Assembly: GCA_938023085.1 (NCBI GenBank) | Contig: CALHDP010000147.1 | Span: 1-6,183, forward strand | Source of the DNA: an uncultured Collinsella sp. | GTDB lineage: Bacteria; Actinomycetota; Coriobacteriia; Coriobacteriales; Coriobacteriaceae | Direction of reading: 5' to 3' | Length of the DNA stretch: 6,183 nucleotides | Part shown: positions 1 to 4,860 of the stretch, piece after piece | How positions within the stretch are numbered: the first letter of the stretch is position 1 | Layout of the letters: every line of letters starts with the position of its first letter | Program-made: the position numbers and the translations under genes | Notes under the pieces: generated by a model | Databases searched by the model: none | What the model was told of the DNA's origin: nothing | What the model saw: the letters and a program-made list of their open reading frames with translations, nothing else

Positions 1-2
1 TG

Positions 3-62
3 ACCAGGTGGCAGTGGTGGCACACCCTGTCCGCGATCGCGCTCGCCGCCACGTCTATCTAA
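3..62 (+). CDS. Possible 3' end of a membrane protein gene (partial)
   Basis: Frame 3 of the plus strand is open from the left edge and stops at TAA (60-62). It gives 19 residues rich in Trp and small hydrophobics (TRWQWWHTLSAIALAATSI), which would suit the last transmembrane helix of a membrane protein. The stretch is about 67% GC, whereas the bases just after the stop are about 35-47%, consistent with a coding end there. The fragment is too short to assign a family. Frame 2 is also open to a TAG at 116-118 but runs into the AT-rich part, and a minus-strand reading from a GTG at 52 lacks a ribosome binding site. Low confidence. Confidence 0.25.
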   Translation, partial: TRWQWWHTLSAIALAATSI

Positions 63-411
63 AGCCAAGCGATTGCCATCCGATGACACAAATGTCTATT
101 GTCCCGATTGAGCTATAGAACATCAGCGCCCTCAACAACACAATCTTCGCATAATGAGAAGGCAACCGAGGGACTTAAAAGGGGGAACGATATTAATTAA
201 TGCTAAGCAAACCGCACTCATAAAACTGAAATAACGATTTTCCGACATTTCACTCTTTCTGTCGAATTAAAGCGTTGTCGTTCATCTATCAGATTCTTGG
301 GCGGATTGCCTTCATTAAACGGACGCTAGGACCACGTTCTCATAATAAGATTTCCACCTGATCTCGAACGGTTAAGCCAATTAAGCGAAAGTAGTTACAT
401 AAACCAAATAA
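63..411. other. Intergenic stretch without a recognisable gene
   Basis: This is about 350 bp of AT-richer sequence (35-47% GC by line) between the GC-rich left edge and the stop of the L,D-transpeptidase gene. Only tiny open frames occur, for example a 7-codon ATG frame at 200-223 behind a GGGGG run and an 11-codon frame from 83. I see no tRNA-like cloverleaf, no transposase remnant and no CRISPR repeat. Small inverted repeats are present: GACA-caaa-TGTC at 85-96 and CGACA/TGTCG at 243-247 and 260-264. Neither has a T tract, so I could not find a rho-independent terminator for the leftward operon. Confidence 0.6.
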
Positions 412-2481
412 TCAATACGTAACGACTTTTGTTCCATAAGGAATATTATCGTAAATCCATTTTGCGTTCTGGATCTCAAGACGTACGCATCCGGCAGAGG
501 ATGGGACCCCCATTGTAGGATCCATCACGCGATTGCTATTAACATAGTAGGGTGAGGAATGGAATAGGTAATCACCATAGAACTGCGTGTAGTAATAGCA
601 AGTATATCCATGCCCAAAGGAGTATCCCTTACCGTAGACTTGATACTCCCCTATCACCGTAGGCGTGCTAGCTTTTCCCGTCGAACATACATATCGACGG
701 TTTAAGGACCAGTTATTCCATGATCCAGTGTAAATACTCGTAACGCAACGTGACGTATCGACAAGTATTAGCCAATTTGTATTGCTTGAATAACTTTGAG
801 CCTTAGCATCCATATAGTCTGACACCCACGCGCCGTTGGCCATGAAGTAATTCCAGGATCCGTCCACAACGCGCCAGCCAGTAGCCATGGCGCCACTAGC
901 GTCAAGCCAATACCAGGTACCCCCCAGGTTAAGCCACCCTGTTTGCATATAACCAGACGAATTCAAGTAATACCAAGATCCGTTAACGGCAACCCAGCCG
1001 GTTTTCATAACGTAGGTAGATGGGTCCAAATAGAACCAGGAGCCATCCTTGTAAAGCCAGCCAGATCGTGCATAGCCAGCGGTCTCATCAAAGAAGTACC
1101 ATTTTCCGTTAACGTTCTTCCATCCAGCGCAGGGGGAGCTATCGGTTGGATCAGCATAGAACTTGCACCCTCCAAGCGTCACAAACCCGTGAGCTTCGGC
1201 TAATTCGCCATCACCATTTGTTGTAAATAGCTTTCCACTACGCAACGCTCCACACAATGAGCAATCAGAACCAGCAAAAGCCTTAGACGGCTCATCCTGG
1301 ACCGAGTCCTGGACATCTACCCATTCACGACTAGCAACAGCGCCTGAAGCTTTTGCATAATAGCTTTTCCCATTTACAGAAAAATAACCTAGCAGCATTT
1401 TACCGTCGGCGGCAGGATCGAGATAATAGTATTGGCTATTATCCTTCAGCCATCCCGTCTTTACAATGCCCGACGCATGAGAAGGCTCAGCGTAATACCA
1501 GTCTCCATCGCTCATAAACCAGCCGAGTGACAGCGCTCCCGTTGAAGAAAAATGATATTGATTGGATCCGATGACAAAAAAGCCGGTAGCCATTCTATTG
1601 TCATTTGCGACATCGAGCCAATACCAAACGCCATTCACCAAACGCCAGCCCGATGCAAGTGCGCCGGAACCGTCAGCGTAATACCAGTCCGTCCCATCAA
1701 ACGCCCAACCAACAGCCATTGCGCCGGAATCCGATAAATAGTAACGAGATGAACCGACAGAAACGATTCCTCTAGACATAACACCATCATTGGCGGGATC
1801 AAGCCAATACCAGTTATTGCCAGTTTGAAGCCAGCCGGTTAAGACTTCACCATTGCTACCCCAATACCATAAACCGTTATCAAGGCACCATCCATTAATC
1901 AGTCCATAGGTTCCAAGAAGATAAGGGTGCCCATCAATAACACGTCGACCAGTAGCCATAGAACAGCAGTTAAGGAAGTCAAACCAGTACCATTGGCCTC
2001 CAATAAACTGCCAGCCACTTGCCAAAGCGCCTGATGGATCCGCGTAATACCACTTATTTTCCGTAAAAATCCAGCCGCAGCTCATTGCGCCGTCACGAGC
2101 GGGGTCCAAGTAGTACAACGAGTCGTCAATATTCTGCATTCCGGTCAAACGGCAGCCGTCTAGATAGTAATACCAAGATGAACCGTTCCATTGCCATCCA
2201 GATAGTTTTTCTGTCGTCGACGGGTCTTGGCTTTCGACAACCTGTAGACTCGAATCTTCCGTTGTTTTGCCGGCACAATCACTGGAGTCTTGAGAGCAAC
2301 CGCCACCGACAAGTGCTCCCGGCCCTCCTGTCGAGTCGCGCTCTACGGCACCGTTATCCACCCCCTCTTCCACGGCATAAGCAGTGCAAGAAAATGCGGG
2401 AACGGAAACTGAGAGCAAGGCGGAAAATAGCATCAAGCCAATTACTCGCCAGCAAATTCGATGATCAATCCGAGCATTCAT
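412..2481 (-). CDS. Secreted choline-binding L,D-transpeptidase (YkuD domain)
   Basis: This predicted exported wall enzyme has 689 residues. Residues 1-36 look like a Sec signal peptide: Arg/His-containing N-terminus, hydrophobic core at about 13-30, and an AYA cleavage site before Val37. A low-complexity Ser/Asp/Gly linker follows to about 93. An array of CW_binding_1 / choline-binding repeats then spans about 94-556, with recurring units such as GWLNLGGTWYWLDASGAMAT. Residues about 565-689 form a YkuD L,D-transpeptidase domain, with His641 in LFHSSPY and the nucleophile Cys665 in SSAGCVRL. Such domains transfer the peptide of a tetrapeptide stem through the cysteine, usually forming 3-3 crosslinks, in the wall outside the membrane. 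The Cys665 motif has Ala where many relatives have His (SHGC). The array is interrupted at about 385-450 by a degenerate Cys-containing stretch. The start is supported by a G-rich run (2488-2492 on the plus strand) 6 nt upstream, a weaker ribosome binding site than that of its neighbour. It lies 42 bp downstream of the NlpC/P60 gene, probably in the same transcript. Fold and export are secure; choline as ligand is inferred from the repeats and the neighbouring choline-activation gene. Confidence 0.9.
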   Translation of the reverse strand: MNARIDHRICWRVIGLMLFSALLSVSVPAFSCTAYAVEEGVDNGAVERDSTGGPGALVGGGCSQDSSDCAGKTTEDSSLQVVESQDPSTTEKLSGWQWNGSSWYYYLDGCRLTGMQNIDDSLYYLDPARDGAMSCGWIFTENKWYYADPSGALASGWQFIGGQWYWFDFLNCCSMATGRRVIDGHPYLLGTYGLINGWCLDNGLWYWGSNGEVLTGWLQTGNNWYWLDPANDGVMSRGIVSVGSSRYYLSDSGAMAVGWAFDGTDWYYADGSGALASGWRLVNGVWYWLDVANDNRMATGFFVIGSNQYHFSSTGALSLGWFMSDGDWYYAEPSHASGIVKTGWLKDNSQYYYLDPAADGKMLLGYFSVNGKSYYAKASGAVASREWVDVQDSVQDEPSKAFAGSDCSLCGALRSGKLFTTNGDGELAEAHGFVTLGGCKFYADPTDSSPCAGWKNVNGKWYFFDETAGYARSGWLYKDGSWFYLDPSTYVMKTGWVAVNGSWYYLNSSGYMQTGWLNLGGTWYWLDASGAMATGWRVVDGSWNYFMANGAWVSDYMDAKAQSYSSNTNWLILVDTSRCVTSIYTGSWNNWSLNRRYVCSTGKASTPTVIGEYQVYGKGYSFGHGYTCYYYTQFYGDYLFHSSPYYVNSNRVMDPTMGVPSSAGCVRLEIQNAKWIYDNIPYGTKVVTY
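415..789 (-). other. YkuD L,D-transpeptidase catalytic domain
   Basis: This encodes residues about 565-689 of the L,D-transpeptidase. The domain opens with the usual strand in which the enzyme describes its substrate-like chain (NWLILVDTSRCVTSIY). A Gly/Tyr-rich centre with TPTVIGEY follows, a common YkuD signature, then HSSPY (His641) and SSAGCVRLE (Cys665, codon 487-489). The domain is complete to its last strand (YGTKVVTY) and ends directly at the TGA at 412-414. Confidence 0.88.
814..2202 (-). repeat. Choline-binding (CW_binding_1) repeat array of the L,D-transpeptidase
   Basis: Residues about 94-556 consist of roughly twenty imperfect units of about 20-22 residues built on GW-x(5-7)-W-Y-Y/W-x-x-(D/N)-x-x-G-x-M-x-T. 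On the plus strand this shows as repeated forms of AGCCA...ATACCA about 60-66 bp apart. Two units depart from the pattern. One is a GRRVIDGHPYLLGTYGL unit at about 178-194. The other is the stretch at about 385-450, where the aromatic residues are lost and CSLC (407-410) appears. In pneumococcal relatives the aromatic residues of successive units form the cages that hold choline of teichoic acid. Confidence 0.85.
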
Positions 2482-2487
2482 TTCAGG

Positions 2488-2492
2488 CCCCC
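2488..2492 (-). promoter_or_regulatory. Probable ribosome binding site of the L,D-transpeptidase gene
   Basis: The minus strand reads TTGGGGGCCTGAA before the ATG at 2481-2479. The GGGGG run ends 6 nt from the start. It is only a partial match to GGAGG but is the best purine run near this start, which also places a complete signal peptide in frame. Confidence 0.45.
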
Positions 2493-2523
2493 AACCGGTA
2501 CCGACTGTCTTGCAGGGAATCTA

Positions 2524-4695
2524 TTAAATAAACGGACGAGCTGCGCCGATTACATTTCCCCTTGCGCTAATAGGATGAATTCCGACACCTTGATGAGGCC
2601 AGGAATCAATCATCAAGCCGCCGCCAAGTGCAATTGCAATATGACCGCGGTAATAAATCACATCGCCGCGTTGAATCGAGCTCGTGCTCACGGGCATAAA
2701 GATAATGCTTCGATACCAATTCATGGAATTATAGGTTTGGCTTGGATCCCAGCGATGGTTATAAGGGTTGTAAACACCCATATCCATGCCAGTAGCATAA
2801 AGGCACTGCAAGACAAAACCAGAGCAATCAACAGCTCCACCGGGAGCGGTAGACCAAGGCTCAATATATTGCGTACCAATATACTCATAGGCGCGCTGGA
2901 TAAAGGCGTTCACGCAATCTTCCCGCGTTGCTTCGACAGAAATGCGAGAAGGGGTCACATAGGTAAAGTATCCGGTGCAATAGCCAGGCAGCCGAACAGT
3001 CCAAGAACTGACCTGAGGATACTGGGATGGATTTTGCCAGCCAACTTTGTCGCACTGTCCATCGCTCCAGAAAACTCGACGAACGCCATCGATGGTCCTT
3101 GCGCCCGTTGCCATAGCGCCGCTGCCGTCTAACCAATACCACTTACCCGAATCTTTAAGCCAGCCAACATGCATGCTTCCATTGGACTCAAGGTAATACC
3201 ATGTTCCATTCAGGCATTTCCAACCAGTTGCCATTTTTCCGTCAGCGTTTAGGTAATACCATGCACCGCCAGTAAAAACCCATCCGGTCTTCATCACGCC
3301 AGAATCGGCATCAAGCCAATACCAATCGCCGTCAATCTGCAGCCATCCAAGATGAATGGCACCCGTTCCGGGCTCAGCGTAAAACCTAAGATTTGCGACA
3401 TTAACCCAGCCGGACGCAACCTGCCAACCATCAGCTCCAGCGGTTTTTAGGATAGTGCCGTTTTCGCGAATCACATCCTTGCAAAGATATCCATTATCAT
3501 TAGCGTATCTTTGAACGCCGTCATTAACGGTAACCCAGCTTGAAACCACAAGCCTACCGCTCTGGTTTGCAAAACAATCGTTGCCGCCCACCTCAAATAA
3601 GCCCGTTTTCATGAGATGGCTAACAGGGTCCAGGTAATACCAGCTCGTGCCCTCTTTATACCAGCCAGAAATAAGTGCACCAGATTGGGAGGCGAAATAC
3701 CAGCCGTCCTCGACCTGAGCCCAACCAACAGCCATAGCCCCGTTAGGCTTTAAATAATAAGCTGCATTGCCAAGGTCTAAATACCCAACGGACATCTTAC
3801 CATCGGAGGCTGGGTCGAGATAATACCAAGCGCCGTTAACGAGTTTCCAGCCAGTAGCCGCAATACCGTTAGAGCAGTAATACCAATCTGCTCCGTCTTT
3901 GTACCATCCATTTGCGAGGCCATAGTCACCAAAAATGTAGGTTCTTCCATCAATCTTTTGACGACCCTTAAACATGATGAACGTCTGTGGGTCAAAATAA
4001 TAGCGAGCTCCACCTATCGTTTGCCATGACGAAGCAAGGGCACCCGATAAATAAGCCCAGTACCAATTCCCGTCAACGAGAATCCAGCCGGTTTTCATAG
4101 CACCAGTGGCATCTAAATAGTATTTCCCGCTCCCGAGGTCGACAAAACCAACCTGCATTATATGGGTGGCAGGATCCAGGTAATACCATGTGCCGTCTTG
4201 ATAAAACCAACCGGCAGCTAAATCGCCTCCAGCATTGGCATAAAACCAATTTCCATCTGAGTTACGTAGCCAGCAGTTCTGATATAGCGCGCCAAAAGGC
4301 GTTGCGGTATTGCCGTCATTCGCATAAAACGAAGCAGTCGATCCGCCAGCATCGGTCACATTGAAATAACCTGTCTGCATTGCACCATCATTGGCTGGAT
4401 CAAGCCAATACCAATAGCCCCCGCTTTGCAGCCAGCCAGTTTGGTGTTTACCGTTTTTTCCGTAATACCAAACTCCAGACGACTCGTCTCGTTGCCAGCC
4501 ATCTTTTATGACGGAAGAATTATCAGGTTGCAAATCATCGGAAACCACAGAAGAAAAATCCGCTTTTGACTCAATACTCTGAGCCTCAACGGAATCCTGT
4601 GCAAACGCGACATTCGCACTCAGGGGCAAGCAGCAAGCAGTGATTAATGACGCAGCAGCACAAACAAGCGTGGCCTTCTTTTCGAATCGATACAT
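2524..4695 (-). CDS. Secreted choline-binding NlpC/P60 peptidase
   Basis: This predicted exported wall hydrolase has 723 residues. The frame is open to an ATG at 4719, but that codon has no ribosome binding site. The ATG at 4693-4695 is preceded by GGGAGGG with a 6-nt gap and gives a standard signal peptide (MYRFEKK, then a hydrophobic core, then cleavage after AFA at residue 32), so I start there. After a Ser/Asp-rich linker (33-64), choline-binding repeats cover about 65-553. Residues about 590-723 form an NlpC/P60 domain: nucleophile Cys624 in AVDCSGFV, His685 in RGHIAIALGGG, and a likely third polar residue, His701 in DSWPHQGVG. This family cleaves peptidoglycan stem peptides, typically the D-Glu to diamino acid bond. 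The repeats should anchor the enzyme to choline on surface polymers. It is the first gene of the probable two-gene leftward operon. A divergent promoter region separates it from the choline-activation gene. Its repeat array resembles that of the L,D-transpeptidase, but the catalytic domain is unrelated. The exact bond cut is not shown by the sequence. Confidence 0.92.
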   Translation of the reverse strand: MYRFEKKATLVCAAASLITACCLPLSANVAFAQDSVEAQSIESKADFSSVVSDDLQPDNSSVIKDGWQRDESSGVWYYGKNGKHQTGWLQSGGYWYWLDPANDGAMQTGYFNVTDAGGSTASFYANDGNTATPFGALYQNCWLRNSDGNWFYANAGGDLAAGWFYQDGTWYYLDPATHIMQVGFVDLGSGKYYLDATGAMKTGWILVDGNWYWAYLSGALASSWQTIGGARYYFDPQTFIMFKGRQKIDGRTYIFGDYGLANGWYKDGADWYYCSNGIAATGWKLVNGAWYYLDPASDGKMSVGYLDLGNAAYYLKPNGAMAVGWAQVEDGWYFASQSGALISGWYKEGTSWYYLDPVSHLMKTGLFEVGGNDCFANQSGRLVVSSWVTVNDGVQRYANDNGYLCKDVIRENGTILKTAGADGWQVASGWVNVANLRFYAEPGTGAIHLGWLQIDGDWYWLDADSGVMKTGWVFTGGAWYYLNADGKMATGWKCLNGTWYYLESNGSMHVGWLKDSGKWYWLDGSGAMATGARTIDGVRRVFWSDGQCDKVGWQNPSQYPQVSSWTVRLPGYCTGYFTYVTPSRISVEATREDCVNAFIQRAYEYIGTQYIEPWSTAPGGAVDCSGFVLQCLYATGMDMGVYNPYNHRWDPSQTYNSMNWYRSIIFMPVSTSSIQRGDVIYYRGHIAIALGGGLMIDSWPHQGVGIHPISARGNVIGAARPFI
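2527..2928 (-). other. NlpC/P60 catalytic domain
   Basis: This encodes residues about 590-723 of the upstream wall enzyme. It begins with the helix REDCVNAFIQRAYEYIGTQY, typical of the NlpC/P60 entry helix. It then has VDCSGFVLQC with nucleophile Cys624 (codon 2824-2826), the QRGDVIYYRGHIAIAL strand pair with His685 (codon 2641-2643), and IDSWPHQGVGIHPI. All three positions of the cysteine-peptidase core are present, so the domain looks active. Residues 565-590 (TVRLPGYCTGYFTYVTPSRI) form a short linker that matches no known domain I recognise. Confidence 0.88.
3037..4503 (-). repeat. Choline-binding (CW_binding_1) repeat array of the NlpC/P60 peptidase
   Basis: Residues about 65-553 hold more than twenty units of about 20-22 residues, for example GWILVDGNWYWAYLSGALAS and GWKCLNGTWYYLESNGSMHV. 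Several are of a longer type with DPATHIM or DPASDGK after the aromatic cluster, alternating with units of the form VGFVDLGSGKYYLDATGAMK. A GRQKIDGRTYIFGDYGL unit at about 244-260 matches one in the L,D-transpeptidase. The region at about 385-425 is degenerate, as in that paralog. Confidence 0.86.
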
Positions 4696-4701
4696 AAGCG
4701 A

Positions 4702-4708
4702 CCCTCCC
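4702..4708 (-). promoter_or_regulatory. Ribosome binding site that fixes the NlpC/P60 gene start
   Basis: The minus strand reads GGGAGGG, then TCGCTT, then ATG (4695-4693). This strong Shine-Dalgarno match at 6-nt spacing favours this ATG over the in-frame ATG at 4719, which follows an A/T run with no such motif. The longer start would also overlap this site with coding sequence. Confidence 0.85.
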
Positions 4709-4783
4709 AGATGTCTCATTTATTTATTTTAATCCACATTCCAGGATTGATTTTCGTTACTGTCTGTTCAGTCTATGTAGATA

Positions 4784-4811
4784 AATATATTAAATTGAAC
4801 ATAACGTTCAA
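4784..4811 (-). promoter_or_regulatory. Candidate promoter of the leftward wall-enzyme operon
   Basis: On the minus strand, TTGAAC (4811-4806) is followed after 16 nt by TATATT (4789-4784). These match 4/6 and 5/6 of the sigma-A/sigma-70 consensus boxes. Transcription would begin near 4777 and leave an untranslated leader of about 80 nt before the ATG at 4695. The -35 box is the right arm of the palindrome at 4794-4812. This is a prediction by eye. Confidence 0.45.
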
Positions 4812-4812
4812 T
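4794..4812. promoter_or_regulatory. Perfect 7-bp inverted repeat, candidate operator
   Basis: ATTGAAC (4794-4800) and GTTCAAT (4806-4812) are exact reverse complements separated by ATAAC. It lies between the divergent genes and each arm contains the proposed -35 box of one promoter, so a dimeric regulator bound here would affect both directions. The winged-helix domain of the adjacent fused enzyme is a candidate binder, but an unlinked regulator is equally possible. Confidence 0.55.
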
Positions 4813-4823
4813 CATTCTATTCT
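4795..4823 (+). promoter_or_regulatory. Candidate promoter of the fused choline-activation gene
   Basis: TTGAAC (4795-4800) and TATTCT (4818-4823) are separated by exactly 17 nt, each matching 4/6 of the consensus. Transcription would begin near 4830, about 30 nt before the GTG start. The -35 box is the left arm of the palindrome. The -10 box is weak, so the promoter may be weak or activator-dependent. Confidence 0.4.
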
Positions 4824-4849
4824 TTCACTAAGCAATGAACATCTTAATT

Positions 4850-4854
4850 GGAGG
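4850..4854 (+). promoter_or_regulatory. Ribosome binding site that fixes the GTG start
   Basis: GGAGG at 4850-4854 is followed by six bases (cctgca) and then GTG at 4861-4863. No in-frame ATG lies nearby, and the GTG start gives a complete helix-turn-helix domain, so this site decides the start. Confidence 0.85.
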
Positions 4855-4860
4855 CCTGCA

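Noticed and set aside
180..223. GGGGGA run followed by a short ATG frame (MLSKPHS) as a small gene
   Set aside because: It has only seven codons, a spacing of about 14 nt and no sign of conservation; probably chance.
243..264. Inverted repeat CGACA/TGTCG as a terminator of the leftward operon
   Set aside because: The stem is 5 bp with a 12-nt loop, and no T tract follows on the minus strand.
2085..2531. Plus-strand open frame of 148 codons over the 5' part of the L,D-transpeptidase gene
   Set aside because: The Arg/Ser-rich translation has no domain, and the opposite strand encodes a signal peptide and choline-binding repeats.
2461..3132. Plus-strand open frame of 223 codons opposite the NlpC/P60 domain
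   Set aside because: It lies antisense to a clear catalytic domain, has no recognisable domain or ribosome binding site, and is a by-product of the opposite reading.
814..4503. The regularly spaced near-repeats about 60-66 bp apart as a CRISPR array or tandem DNA repeat
   Set aside because: The period is explained by the 20-22-residue protein repeats, and the units are imperfect and in frame.
4696..4719. Upstream ATG at 4719 as the NlpC/P60 gene start
   Set aside because: It is preceded by A/T sequence without a Shine-Dalgarno motif; the strong GGGAGGG lies between it and the ATG at 4695 at ideal spacing.
4731..4748. AATCC/GGATT inverted repeat in the leader of the NlpC/P60 gene as a riboswitch or attenuator
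   Set aside because: It has a 5-bp stem only, without further pairing or a T tract; too weak to call.
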